A stretch of DNA of 64,000 nt from Erythrocercus mccallii. Taxonomy: Eukaryota; Chordata; Aves; Passeriformes; Dicruridae. Numbering within the stretch: the stretch's first letter is position 1; each line of letters starts with the position of its first letter. This document shows, one piece after another, positions 36,749 to 49,833 of the stretch. The notes under the pieces are model-generated. The model had not been told where the DNA came from and searched no databases. It saw only the letters and a program-made list of their open reading frames with translations. The position numbers and the translations under genes were made by a program. Location: contig VZRG01000307.1 in NCBI GenBank assembly GCA_013397435.1, forward strand, positions 313,360 to 377,359, read 5' to 3'.

Positions 36749-38015
36749 GTTGTCCACAGTGTATAATCTTTACCCAAAGGATCAGCTAGAGAGCAAGCAG
36801 GTGACCCTTTTATAGTAAGTTAAAATAATAAGTAATGAGAAAATGCTGATGTTGTTGCATAAACGTACCTCATCTTGCAAAGTAGTAATTTTCTACAGAG
36901 TTTGAACCTATCATGGAGCTCAGAACTGTGTGATCAATCCTGTTTTCCTACAAACTGACCTCAAACTAACAATAAAATGTAGACACACACAGAGGAAAAC
37001 ATGCACATACAAGGGCATTGAAATCTTACAAACAAAAAAAAATTGTCACTGCAAAATGCAATAGAAAATGAGATGATAGAAAAATTCAGACAAAGGTATA
37101 AGATACATTAGTATTATATAGCTAACACTCTTGACATTTACCAGCAAACTTCCAGCATTTAATTCTTCTGACCCCACACACCTATTCTCTAGGTCTGAAT
37201 TTTCCCAGCACTCTATGAGTAAATGATTGGATTCCAGAAGTGGATGACTAAGGAGTTACATGTAATATATAACGCATACATATCTTGAGGTAATAACCTT
37301 TACAGATCACTGCAGAATTTGTATGTAGTGAATTATGGTGTCATTGACCTTATGCATGTGTTATTTAAAGTAAATCTAACATCCAGTTTTATCTTCTTTC
37401 ATTGCATCCTCTTTCTATTACATCAGAAAAAAAACTAAGAGCTATATTCTAGCTGTGGCTGGAACAGATGGAGAAAGCCACCTCTGAACTCTGCTGGCTG
37501 GGTGCATCTACTGTCTTTGGCCACTGGAATAGAGGAATCTATGCAGGATGTGTCATCTGTGTAGCAGATGAACTCTGCTGCAGGGGATAGTGTGCAGCAG
37601 AATAAAATGGAAGGGAACTCCTTCTCTCAGCAGCTTTGGGCATATACTACCCTCTCTCCCCATTCCTCCTCAATAATTCTGCCCAAATTGCCTTTTGTTG
37701 GTGAATTTATGATTTAATGTAGTTGTGCGTAGTTCCCCATTTAAAAGGAATTAACTTTTCCAGTCTTTCTGTAGGACAGATCTTCATTTTGCAAGTGTTA
37801 TTAATTGATATTTGTTTTTTATTTTGGTGACTCCAAAACCCCTGCACTGTTTATTTTGAACTAAATTAATTTTAGGTAGTGGCAAAATTTTTCAGCCAAT
37901 ATTTGAATAATCTTGACAACAGAGAATGAATACTTTTTACATTCAAATTGATCACCTTTACAGCTAACCAAAGTGTTTTTCAAAATATATAATAATATAA
38001 TTCTTTGATATTTTT

Positions 38016-38108
38016 GCCTGGTCTAGTATAAGGTGCCCCTGTCCATGGCAGGAGGATTAGAACCTGATGGTCTGTAAGGTCCCTTCCAACCCAAACCTTT
38101 CTAAGATC
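38016..38108 (+). mobile_element. CR1 LINE 3'-end fragment, plus strand
   Basis: The last 90 bp or so of a CR1 in plus orientation: CTGGTCTAGTATAAGGTGCC, CATGGCAGGAGGATTAGAAC, then AAGGTCCCTTCCAACCCAAA and CCTTTCTAAGAT. This is one of only two plus-strand CR1 pieces in the window. Strong 5' truncation is typical of CR1. Confidence 0.9.
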
Positions 38109-41100
38109 ACTTTGTTTTTCCATGCCCTGTGTTCACAATACCTTGTATAGCAGTGCAGAATGACTTCTTTCTGCAGATCTGGGTTTTCAACTAGGTCCCT
38201 TCTCAGGTCTGTAATAAGGCAGATATGATTTCATTTTAAAAAATCAAACAGCTTAAGTTGAATGTTACTAAAAAAAGATATGTACGGAGACAGAGTACAT
38301 AGCACCAAGGCTAACACTAGGTTTGGTCAGAGGACAGAATTTCAGAAAGTGATGCATTTCCAGAGGACAGCAAAACAACCTGAGTGCTGGCTACTGCTGT
38401 GCTGGCAGCCAAACCTCAAAATCCCCGTTGACTCATACTGGTCTTAGAAGGTGTAGGTTTTTGTTAGCTATGGGCTGGTGATGGGAAATAAGGGTGTCTG
38501 TCTTGTTCAGAGGCAGTAAGCCCGACATTTGTCGATGTCCTGACAGCTGTCTGTCTGTTCTGCCTTGCCTTTTTCTTCCCCACCCAGAGCTCGTGGATGT
38601 CAAAGTGTCAGGATACTAATTTCTCAAGACACCTAGCCTGGAACTGACCCTGCACCTATCCTGGAGAGAATTTATTTATGATCAGTAAATCTATTGGAAT
38701 TATTATTTACAAGCAGGTAAGGTCCTATTTCACAGAAGAATCTTTTGACAGAAGTTCCCAGCTTCCCTTCAATCTCTTTGTCAGTCATTCCTTAAACGAG
38801 GTCTTGTCTCTGCATTTCTCTGGCTTTGCCTCCCCCTCTCAGTCTGAGTTCAACAGTTACTCCCCTTGAAGACAGCAGAAAAATCTTTAAGCTCCACTGG
38901 CATTCATAATATTAAGCACAGCCAGCTTTACAGTTTGTCCTTGTACAATTTTGGAAGAAATTTGGATTGTACATAAACCTTCGTTTTCCATCATTCTTTA
39001 AAGAGAGCTGATAGCTGCTTCCACTCTGAGGCCACTCTTGGACATATTTGGATGTGGGGAAGAATGAAGACCATGTGTAACAGATCCAGCCAGATATGGA
39101 ATGGGATGGGGGAATGTGCTGCATCCATTTGAAGAATGTTATATGAGTTTCCAAGAGGCCTGGACAGAGTTCATTGCTGTCTCTCCTGGAAAAACTAGCT
39201 TTTTTACAGTCCTTTGCACCAGAAAGTCTGGGCAGGCACACAAACAGGCAATCTCAGCTTAGACCCTTTGATGTGCATGATGCTACTAGCCAATACGTTT
39301 TTTTATCGTAGCTGAGTCTCCAGGTAAATTATGAGAAAGAAATTGAGTATCGGGAAGGATCCTGTTCATGGGAAAACTCAGCTAAGACTCCTCAGTGAAT
39401 CTAAATATATTTTACACTCTTCCTTAAAATCTTGATGCAATCTTGTTTCTGGTGAAGTTTCTGGTGTGACAATCTGCTGTAGTCAGTATGCATTCCGTGT
39501 AATTTGGACATTTGGGCACAGTGACATCTCATGTAAATCTGGGTACAATATGGGACATAAAATTAGAAGCAGTCCCCTTGGCTCCCTCAACAGCAGGAGA
39601 GAGGCATACAATGAAAACATTTGCTCCCTTATATCACCTGACTTTCATTGACTCATCCATTAAATCAGGTCAGGTGAATCCAGGAATAATTGGGCTAATT
39701 TTCAAAGCAGGTAGCTACCAACAGCTAGATATACCATAAAGTATCTGTTTAAGTAACTGGTCATAAAAGATACAGATCTGAGCACAGAATTGTGATCTAC
39801 CATATGTTCTTGGGACAGGGACTTTTGTTCCCTATATTAATACAGCACATTTTTATCAAGGACACAAACTTCTTTTGGTTTCAGCTTAACCTTTCTGTTT
39901 GAAAAAAATCTTCTTCTTATGAAACATATTTAAGAAATAAGGAAAAACTGGTAAAGTGAACTGGATGGAAACTTTTGTGCTCTCCTGGGCTCACAGAACA
40001 TGAATCTTCTTGAGCTAGTTGAAAACCTCATTCTGGTCTTATCTACAGGATGTTTTTCTACTTTCACATTTGTCTTGGAAAAAGGAAAATTTTTTGTTGT
40101 ACACCATTAGCTATTGAAAAATTCCCAAGCGCATAGGTATTCTTGTTTCTTCCTACTATTTTTAGCTGTTATTTCCATTATTTCCACAGAACAGCTATTT
40201 CCAAAGAATTTCCATACTGTAACGTGATAAATAGAGGGAGTGTGCCTCAGGATTCTGGACAAGTGGGAGTCTGCTTTTGCCACTGGTCCTGACAGATGTG
40301 TTTCCTTGGGAGTTCACTTTGCCTTGCTGTGCTTCACAGCTTCCATGTGTAACAAGGCTCAATTTCCTGAGAAGATTATAATGAGGTGAATGAAGTAGAA
40401 GTCCTGTGTCACAACAGATTTGTATTTATCACTCTTTGGCAAAAGAATTGTGCTTATTATGCAAATTCATTATAAAAGGAGAGACAATTCCCTTACAGGT
40501 TTGAAAAGTAATCTACATAACTCTTTCACTAAATGCTGTGTCCTCTTTTCTTGAAACAGAGGAAGACTAACTTTATGTGTTTTTCTGATAACAAACAATA
40601 TGCTGTTCCTAGCAACTACCAAGGACCTGCTTCTACAACAGCAGCATTATTGGGAATGATCTCACTCATTTACCATCCTGATCCTATTCTGACAACAAAT
40701 CCCATCTGCATGTGTTTGTTTGCTAAAGAATGGTATTAGCCTAGAGCGAGGTGTTGGGATTGAAGCAGCTCACTGAAATTCACTGGTGTTATATTTACAG
40801 GACTGAAATTGTAGTGCTTGATGACTGTATTGTTTGTTAGTTGGGGAGTGAGTTCATTACCATCAGGTTCTCAAATGTTTACAACTAGTTGCTACTAGAA
40901 ACTATTTTGATTCTGTATTGGAAACCACAATCACAATGACAACCGTTAAGTCAGTGGCCCAGGGAGACCTGGACTTTCCTTTTCTCCCCTGTAATCCCTG
41001 TGTTCACTCTGCTGCAGGCTGGGGGTGGGAGGTGGGACTGTTTACTACTTTAGTCCTTATTTTTTGTCCTCACCATGCAAAGGAGGTTAAGAAGTACTAA

Positions 41101-44066
41101 TTGTTTTGGGAACTGTTGAATTTTTTCTCATGTTAGCAACTACTTTACAGGTGACAAAGTCTGGTTTACTCCTGTGAGAGCAAGACTCTCATGCATGTAC
41201 TTTTTCTGCCTCTGGACAGCCTTCCGCTCTGTCACAGAGCACACAGGAATGCATGGAATCACTTGTTTATGTTACTTCCTATAATTTATCTTGGAGGCAC
41301 CATATCTTGGAGCTGCCATATATTGCTGTAAACCCGGTGGTCTGAAGCCATAAAGAGGATGAGCTTACTCTTAATACCCAACACTGAAGTAGGAGAAAAG
41401 CAGTCCAGAATGCCTGGAGAGGTACAGAGGTTCCTGCCAAGCTGACGAATGCTTTGCCTGCATCTGCTTTTGAAAAAGACGGAATTACTGGATGGGCCAG
41501 GCCTCTGTTGCATGTCAGTTATGTAACAGTTTATAAATTTGCTGTTTAAAAATAAACTATGAAATGTTACTGTTGAAGTGAATATAAGGTTGGCATTCAT
41601 GTTTAACAGTGTACAGGCAAACATGCCCAGGGTATGGGAGGCCCTGGGTGTGCTGGAGATGGCTTATGAGGAAAAAAATGACATTTGACTAGGAAAGTGT
41701 TTCTGTTGTAAGCAGAGGGCTTTCTAAGGACCTTTAATTCTATTCTGAAATACATCTGAAATCTTGGAGGGTGTGTGGCAGATGTATCCAGCAGTTCAGT
41801 GTCTGAATGAGAACATCAGCAGGCCAGAGCAGAGCAGCTGTGATGCAGCCATTGTACCAGGTGTATCACTGAATTTGTGTCACTGAAATCACCCACGGAG
41901 CCCTATAAAATGATCCACAGGTAATCCTGTCAACCTAGACACTGAATGAGGGGAAGATAGCAGCTACTTTAGCTGTGGGGAGAGGCCTGGGAAATTGGGG
42001 TAGGAAATGGTGATCTTGCAAGCTGTCATCTAGTTCTTTCCTGCAGCCACTATGTTATCATGTTTTTCTTTTGTCCCCAATAAACTGTGTTGCTTTAAAT
42101 AATTATTAAAGGTAGGGAAATGTCAATTGTTGAATTATGGGTGTAAGATAGTTATTCGAGTTTCTAATGATGTTTGCAAGAGCCGTGCTGAAAAGCTTGT
42201 GAAAACCTTAAAAATTGAATACACCACCATGGCACAAAATTTGCACCTTTTTTTCCATTGAGAATGACTCAATCCCTTTCTTTTATTTTTATTCAGGAGA
42301 GTGTGGCACTGCAAACATGAACCTCTCTCATGTTAAATGGTGCTTTTGTCTCTGACTTTCCAGACAAGTTTTGGGATGCCAAAAAAAAAAAAAAAAGGGT
42401 GAAAAGGAAAAGGAGATTATTTAGAAGCTAGATAAAGCACAAGCTGTTAGCCACGTTTTGGACTGAAAACTGTTTTGCCAATTAAAAGTGCCTTTTGACG
42501 TTTCTAATTAACATCATCACCCCAATAACCAAAGGAATTGCTATGCGACCACTTAATGGACTGTGTAAGCCCCATGTACATCCTCCCCTTGTTCATGCCA
42601 GTAATGCTGTGTTATATCTGACGTCTCATCTGAACAGCATTGGAACTTGTTCTGCAAAATAATGATTCTACTGCCTTTTAGGGGGGGCAGTTGCTTCTTC
42701 CCTTAATTTTTCTGGAGAGGTATAATATACTTCTCTTCACTAATAAAGATTGCATTAAGGAGTACATGAATGTAGCCAAAAAAAAAGTTGGTTTTCAGAC
42801 ATTTTGTTGGAAAAAAACCCTTTTCTAGAACTTTTGCAACATAAACCAACTAGTAGAAAAATTATTGTCATTTTTGGCTTGCAATTTTTGTATTATAGGC
42901 AATCTTAACATGAATGGGTGCATATGCATAGTTCTCTATCCACACTGTGACCGGTATCAGTCATTTAATTTTCAAACTGAACTGTGTGTTGTATTTGAAC
43001 TTGCTATTGTTCCAGCTGGTGTCGAAACACAAGTCTTTAAGCTAGAGGTTTCCAAGGAGAAAAATGTTCATTTGAAGCCCAAAACAGATGTTAGATATAC
43101 GTCTTTTTGAAACATGAACAGGTCAGAGGAATTACATTATGATATTGTAAGTGAAATATGTATTTTTTCTCTCGCATTCTACCTTTGATTCTCAAAACAT
43201 GTGTATCAATAGGAAAAACCTGATAGATATACTGTTAAAGGTGTGGAGCTGGTTTATTCTCTCTCGTGGAAAAGTATGCTGGAGGAAAGAGACGTGCATG
43301 CAGAGAGATTTCTGATATTTTCACACAGGGTGGAATTGCCATATTTTCATGGGAAATGAGTTTACATACTTCCCACCCTGGAACAAACGTTGTGATAGAA
43401 CCATCTGGAATGAGCTGAGACCTGACACTCCTCACTGGGCTTCTCAGAACACTGGTTTAGCTGTAATCTGATTAATAGGGACAACAGAATTAGAGAAAAA
43501 TAGTGGAAGTTGAACTCAGTCTGCCTATGTGAATTTTTTTTCTTGTTTCTGGTTTTTGACTACCTGTTTGTTATTTTTGATGCTGATAATTGCTGGTCTT
43601 CTGTTTCTGTCTGACAGTTTGTTGCTTTGTCCTATTTGCTTGGATTTGACATTTTTCCTGTACCCTTTTCAACTTTTATCCATCTAGTCTCCTTCAAGTC
43701 TCAGCTGAGTCCTCCTTTCCCACTGAGACACAGTATAAGCAAAGCATCTTGAACTTTAGAAGTCTCCATTGCCTAAATATTTGTTTACTTCTGAATCCTC
43801 CCTCTCCTTCCATGTGTGCCATTGGTTAACTCTGAGGATTGCTCATGCCAATGCCACACTGACTCATTCCAGCAGAGAACACAAGTAGTGAAGGTCTGCT
43901 CAGGTTACGTAAGGTCAGTGCTGCCATTCCTGCTCCTGAAGTCCACAGCCTCTGCTGCTGCATGTTCTCAGTCAGATGTGCCATTCAAAACTTGCCCCAG
44001 ATCGGACATGGGCTCAGTTGGGATGGTGTACAGCAATTGTTAATTGTGAGAAAAAAGAGAGACAGC
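38109..44066. other. Unique noncoding stretch
   Basis: Nearly 6 kb with no supported gene. Frames at 38912-39241 (minus, 109 codons) and 41286-41624 (minus, 112 codons) show no recognised domain. A 16-base poly(A) run lies at 42381-42396. The stretch at 42470-42625 has a composition reminiscent of conserved noncoding elements (see findings). Nothing else could be assigned. Confidence 0.5.
42381..42396 (+). repeat. Poly(A) run, 16 bases
   Basis: Sixteen consecutive A bases. No retrocopy body or target duplication was recognised next to it, so it is recorded only as simple sequence. Confidence 0.8.
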
Positions 44067-44970
44067 ATCATGGAATCACAGAATCACACAGAATCATGGA
44101 ATCATCTAGGGTAGAAAAGTTCTCCAAGATCATTGAGTCCAAGCTTTGACCAATCACCACCCAGACAGCTGGACCAGAGCACTAAGTGCCACATCCAGTT
44201 GTTTCTTGAACACACCCAGGGATGGCGACTCCACCAATCCCTGGACATCCTGTTCCAATACTTGGCCACATTTTCAGTGAAGAAATTCTTCCTCATAGCC
44301 AACATTAAACTCCCCTGATGCAGCTTGAGACCATTTCCCCTGACCATATCACTTGGGAGAAGAGACCACCTGGCTACAACCTCTATTCAGGTACTTGTAG
44401 AGAGTGATAAAGTCTCACCTGAGCCTCCTTTTCTCCAGACTAAGCAATCCCAGCTTCCTCAGCCACTTCTCATCAGACTGTACTCCAGACTCTTCACCAG
44501 CTTTGTTGCCTTTCTCTGGACTTGCTCCAGCATCTCAATTTCCTTTCTGAATTGAGGGTCCTGGAACTGAACATAACGCTTGTAGCCCAGTCTCACTGGT
44601 GCTGAGTACTGGGAGCCGGTAATTTCCCTGGTTCTGCTCTCCACACTATTTTTGAAAAAAGCCAGGATGCAATTGGCCTTCTTGGACACCTGGGCACACT
44701 CTGGCTCATGTTCAGTTACTGTCAACCAGCATCTCCAGATCCTTTTCCAGTGGGAAGGTTTCCAGCCACTCTTCCTCCCATCTGCAGCTCTGCATGGGGT
44801 TATTGTGATTGAAGTGCAGAACCTGGAATTTGTTCTTGTTTAACCTCATGCCATTGGCCTTGGCTCACCAATCCACCCTATTCAAATCCCTCTGAAGTGC
44901 AGACCCTCCAACCCTCCAGCGGATCAATGCCCAATTTGGTGTCATCTGCAAACTTACCAAGAGTACACTT
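44067..44970 (-). mobile_element. CR1 LINE, about 0.9 kb, partial ORF2
   Basis: A minus-strand CR1 whose 3' terminus at 44067 carries an expanded tail: GGAATCACAGAATCACACAG is followed by another AATCATGGAATCAT. Minus-strand translation gives diverged C-terminal ORF2 blocks in order from the right: KKANCILAFFKNSVESRTRE, then LEQVQRKATKLVKSLEYSLM (44459-44725), and further on VRGNGLKLHQGSLMLAMRKN with FFTENVAKYWNRM (44102-44318). These are the regions after the RT catalytic domain. The RT core and endonuclease are absent, so the copy is 5'-truncated near 44970. Frameshifts separate the blocks. It belongs to a different subfamily from the copy at 16287, judging by the tail and the ORF2 divergence. 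Confidence 0.9.
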
Positions 44971-47900
44971 AATGGATGGAGATAGCACACCTACAGGACA
45001 CATCCCCATGTCACAGCTGAAGGCTGTGAACCCCTTCCACCCATTAGAGGGGAAAGAGTTGCATGTACTTTCCTAAAGTGATACACAACACAGAAAAAAA
45101 GTATACATATCTGTCCTTCCAGTTTTTTAAACTTGGTTTCAGTTGAGCCCTTTGAGGGAAATCATTTTGCTCTTATTATTCTTGGATTGTAGCTCTTGTA
45201 GAGCAAGGTCTTCTTCTTGTGCTTGTGTAGGGTATAATGTGGTGAGATCCTCTAGCCCTGGCTAGACTACTATAGCTTCTATAACAGTGCTCTACCTCCT
45301 AACATCATCAAAAGGTTACCAGTTTTGGGGGCTGTGTTGGAAGCTGTTGAAACTGGTGCTTCAAGGCATCTGGGAGACATTGATGTGGGAATAGAAGAAT
45401 GTGTGCTGACTCGATAAGGTTTTCTAAGAAGGTTTTTCTGCCTCTTGATTCAGTGGCTGGAAAAATGCCCACTCCAGAAAGTAAGGATAAAACTGAAGCT
45501 TTTCCAAATGTTTTCTTGGTAGCTGGCACACACTTTAGAAACAGTTTTTAACTTAATTAAATTAGCCAGTTAACCCTCTTCCTTAATTATGTGCTTTGGA
45601 GAATTTAGAAAAAAAATTACCCAAAGCAGAATGTTAAAATGAACATCAGACAAATACCTCCCCAAACAGGAAACCATGTGAGCACCCTGGTGTACACCTA
45701 CTTGCTCCTATTTCAGAACAACACAGAGACTATGTGCTGTCTGCTGTGAAAACACCGAGGACATTTTGTTCAGCTGCCTGGGATTTGAGTACAATGATAC
45801 TTTCTAAAGCAGAAGTATTCACCTGGGACATCTTTGCACATAAGAGTAGGCATTCATTTAGGCCATTGTAGTTACAGTTGCAAAACAGTTTCCACTATTA
45901 CCTTCTGCTTTCTCATGCTCATGGCTTTCCAAAGCAAGAGAAATTTGGACTGATTTTTGCTATGATGAATGCTTTCTGGACCAGAGTTTTTCTTAGGAAA
46001 GACAACAAAATTAGGCAATTTAGTTTCACAAAGAAAAAAAAATCCATGATGGAACAAGGCAAATATAGTTCTTGCTTCTCTAGTCAATACATTATTAAAA
46101 CTATGCAGTAAAAGTCATAGGATGTCAGAAAACAATAATTCCAATAATCACATTGGACATGCATCTTTTTCTTTTCCTATTCTTATTCCTATTTTACCAT
46201 TTCTATTTTACCATTGATCTGGAAACCTTTTTCTTTTCTCTTTGTGTCTCCAGAATGCTGTGTTTTATTATACTTAAATGATGTATTTATTATATTAATT
46301 ATACTTGGAACTAATTCCTTTATTACTGAAGACTAATATCACAAGAAATTATTTGAATGAATGTGTCACAAGCACCCTAGTTCTGATTAGATCAGTGTCT
46401 TTTATTGCTTGCTATTCTTGTACTACATTGCTGTCCTCTGTGATTGCAAGGGGCTGACCTTGAGTGGTGGTCAGATACCCACTCATCCACTCTCTTATTT
46501 TCATCTGCAACAGGACAAGAGGAGAGAATAGGATAAAAAGCGTGTGGGTCAAGGCAAGGATATGAAGACCAGTTGGCAGCTATCATCATGGACAAAATAA
46601 CGTCAACCTGGGGAAAATTAATTTAATTTGGTCCAAATTAAAACAGGTTTGGATAGTCAGAAAAAAAAGCAAAGTGAAAATTTCCTTCCACCTCCCCATG
46701 TTTTCTCAAGTTTTGCTTCTTCACTGTTGGCTTCTCTTAGAGGAGAAGAACCCAAATCACTTCTTGTCTCCTCTCTATTTGTGTCTTGTCAGCTGTAGAC
46801 AATGTAAGAGAGAGAAGGACCTTAATTAATGACTATCTATTCAGCATAATGCTCTGTAGCTTCCCTAGGTTTTCCTTCAGCCACGTTTACCACAACAGAG
46901 ATATCCTTTGCACAGTCTTTTCTGCCGGCTAATATGCTCTTCCTCATACATCTATGTTTATTTCAAACTGAGAAATGGAGAACCATGTAATCTTTCAGCT
47001 ACAGATGACAGAAAATCAGATGCTGAGTTTTAGCTACAAAGAAGGCTGATACTGAAGCTAAGCATTTTGGATATGGTATGTGAATAAATATTTCATATTC
47101 TAATGCTTAAGATAGTCACTAAGAACTGTCTTACTAGTATTTTCTCATTTTTCATTATTTTCAAATAAATGTATTTTGATTTTTCTTTAAAATTATTCAT
47201 TAAAATTTTGTATATGATTATCCCTAATTACTCTATTAGTTGTTTAAATTTTTCTCATTCACTGATATTTCTTAATTAGGATGGGTTATTTTATTCCCTT
47301 ATTAGGGAGATGTAAAATTTATTTCCCTTTTCAGCCAAAATTTTTCTTATTAACTATAGAATTGATTCAAATTTCAGTGTCTCAGCATCTGTTTTTTCTC
47401 ACAATATGCTTAAAAAGTATTGCAGTATACAAAAATTTTCAGAAATAAATATAAATTTAGATGAGTAAATAAATGGAACTGCAACTGAGGATTTTCTCAA
47501 CTGTAGTTAAATACTGTGGCAATAAACATTGCGTAAAAAATCTAGTCATTATTCCCTTGAATAAACAGAAACACCTGTTCTTATAAACAAAGAAAATCAA
47601 GCTATTTTTAGTAGTTACTATTATTTATCCTTTAATACTGGACTGTACCACTTGCTAGAATTTGAGTCTCACAATCCTATTCTATATTTTTTAAAAGGGT
47701 TTCTATTTATTTTCAAGCTTCATATAAACTCTGTCCAGGAATGCTTTTTTGATGCCTCAGGTGTTCTTTCCAAAGATATAACAAAGCCACAGAAGAGGAA
47801 TTATTAAAGAAAAAAACCCAAACAAATTAAAAAAAAAAATCCCACAACCCCCAAATCCCCAAACCTCAACAGTTATTTGGGAGAGTATTTATTTCTGAGT

Positions 47901-48324
47901 TGTACCCACTATGGATACTATGCCAAAATTCACCATCTCATTTACTCAAAATTAAGTGACATTCAAGTGAAAGTTGTAATACGTAACATATTTTGTGTGT
48001 TTTAGCTTCATATCGTTACAATGAATAGATTATTAAAAATGTCACTTTTAAAAGTCTTTTCTGTAGTCTTTTTCTATAGCCACTAAAAAAGACTGTATAA
48101 TTTCTCTTTTCTGGATAGAAGAACATACATGTGAAACAACCTGACAGAAAAAGTAGAAAATAGCCCTCTGTCTTATGAGCAACACTCCATGTTTGCAGTA
48201 AATCTCTTTTGGTACCTCACCGCACCATCCTTGTCTGAGATAGGGAGGGTCTTAAGCTATGAAGTAAACTCAAGGTGCAGAAGGTGGAACAACATGGTCC
48301 ACATGCCCATGAAAATACACCCTA
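44971..48324. other. Unique AT-rich noncoding stretch
   Basis: No gene is supported. A partly duplicated CTATTTTACCATT motif lies near 46187-46215. An A-rich then C-rich patch (AAACCC / CCCAAA type) lies at about 47808-47870. 47080-47480 is particularly AT-rich. Confidence 0.55.
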
Positions 48325-48530
48325 GTCACAGAAAAATGTAAGTTGGCAAGGATCTCTGGAAGCTGTCTGGCCTAACTTTGAAAGGCAGATGGGCTGACAT
48401 CAAAACTAGACCAGATTGTGTGGGACATTGTCCAACCAGTTCCTTCAGCTTCTCATTGTACACCATGCTCTGTGCCTCAACTGTCTTGGTAAACCTCTGC
48501 TCTGCTCTTTTCAGTTTACCCATGCTTCTC
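48325..48530 (-). mobile_element. Old CR1 LINE fragment
   Basis: The plus strand starts with a decayed CR1 terminus (GTCACAGAAAAATGTAAGTT, then GGCAAGGATCTCTGGA) and continues with AACTAGACCAGATTGTGTGG and GACATTGTCCAACCAGTTCC, which follow CR1 3'-UTR order. The divergence is high, so the copy is old and the right-hand edge is approximate. A minus-strand frame at 48326-48523 is part of it. Confidence 0.65.
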
Positions 48531-49010
48531 TTCTACTAATACAGTGATTTAAGAAGGTATCAAGTAAGATGTCAGACACAGCATATAAAATCCTCCCTAT
48601 TCCAAAAACATAGGCATAGCTTTTTGCTTTTCAGTTATTCTTTATGCACTGCTCTCTCAGATGTAAGCAATTCTGGCTGAAAGTAATCATATAAAATTAC
48701 CTTTCACATTTCATGTGAGCAGATATAAGTGTTTACTTTGTGCCCTGCATTTTGTGCCCTTTAGGTGTTAGATAATTTGACATTCACACAGGTACAAATG
48801 TTATGTTTTCACAGACAAGCTCTTGGTGGGAAGGTAGGTCAGGATGACAAAATATATCCCTTAATACACGGTAAACAATTTGAACAGCAGCTGTGGCTGC
48901 TATTCTTATAGGTGAGTTAGTGTTCAAAATGTCTGTGTACAATGAACTTGGGCAGTTTTGTCTTAAGATTTTGTTATTCCCACTTCTGTGACTCCTCAAT
49001 AAATACTTAT
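48531..49010. other. Noncoding gap between CR1 and LTR
   Basis: I see nothing assignable in this 480-bp AT-rich stretch. A small minus-strand frame (48784-48999) has no known similarity. Confidence 0.55.
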
Positions 49011-49015
49011 TCTGT

Positions 49016-49578
49016 TGTGCTGGTTTTGGCTGGGGTAGAGTTAATTTTCTTCATAGTAGTTAGTATGGGGATTTTGGATTTGTGCTGAAAACAGGAGTGA
49101 TAACACAGGGATATTTTTGCTGTTGCTGAGCAGAGCTTACACAGAGCCAAGACCTTTTCTGCTTCTTATAATTGCCCCATCAGTGTGGGGCCCCAGAATA
49201 GTCTGGGTCTGTGCAAGAATTTGAGAGGGGACACAGCCAGGACAGCTGACTCCAACTGGCCCAAGGGATATTCCAGACCATATGGCATCATGTTCAGTAT
49301 ATAAAGCTGAGGGAAGAAGGGAAGAGGATGTTCAGAGTGATGATGTTTGTCTTCCCAAGGAACTGTTACACATGATAGAGCCCTGCTTTCCTGGAGATGG
49401 CTGTCCATGGGAAGTGGCAAATGAAGTCCTTGTTCTTCTTTATCTACTAAACTATCTTTATCTCAACCCACCAATTCTCTCATATTTTACTCTTTGGATT
49501 CTCTCCCACATCCTGCACAGGGATAGTGAGCAAATGGCTGCTTGATACTTCATTGCTGGCTGGAGTCAAAGCATGACA
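49016..49578 (+). mobile_element. Solo LTR, ERVL-like, plus strand
   Basis: A 563-bp LTR of a type I recognise as widespread in birds. It opens TGTGCTGGTTTTGGCTGGGG and closes with GCTGGAGTCAAAGCATGACA, giving TG...CA ends. A TATATAAAG box lies at 49298-49306. Beyond it come a stretch starting GTTTGTCTTCCCAAGGAACT and the CTTTATCTCAACCCACC block typical of the family's R-U5. Flanks TCTGT (49011-49015) and TCTAT (49579-49583) look like a 5-bp target duplication with one change, as for ERVL-type integration. No second LTR or internal coding region follows, so it is a solo LTR. The canonical polyadenylation hexamer is degenerate (ACTAAACT). Class assignment is from family knowledge and duplication length. 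Confidence 0.85.
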
Positions 49579-49833
49579 TCTATATAGCCAATGCCTTAGT
49601 TTCATTTATCAGGCATGGGATAACACCATTTCTCAACTCTGATTCCTCTGGGACACTCACAGAGTCTGATATAGGTTTTTGCACTGACCTGAATTATCTC
49701 TCTGCTACACACCCCCAAATCAGCTTTTAAACAAATCCTTCTCATACAGCAATATCCAGGAAGACTTACTAAAGAACCTAAAAGATTCAAGTCAAAGCGT
49801 GGCAGTAACAATGCATTTCCACTGTGCTATGTT

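Larger units (their letters stand above)
33637..38015. other. Unique AT-rich noncoding stretch
   Basis: No gene is supported. It holds the 12-bp AT-rich tandem repeat at 34381-34425 and the palindrome at 36691-36748. Small frames at 34467-34742 and 35615-35848 have no recognised domain and a strong AT bias like their surroundings. Confidence 0.55.
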
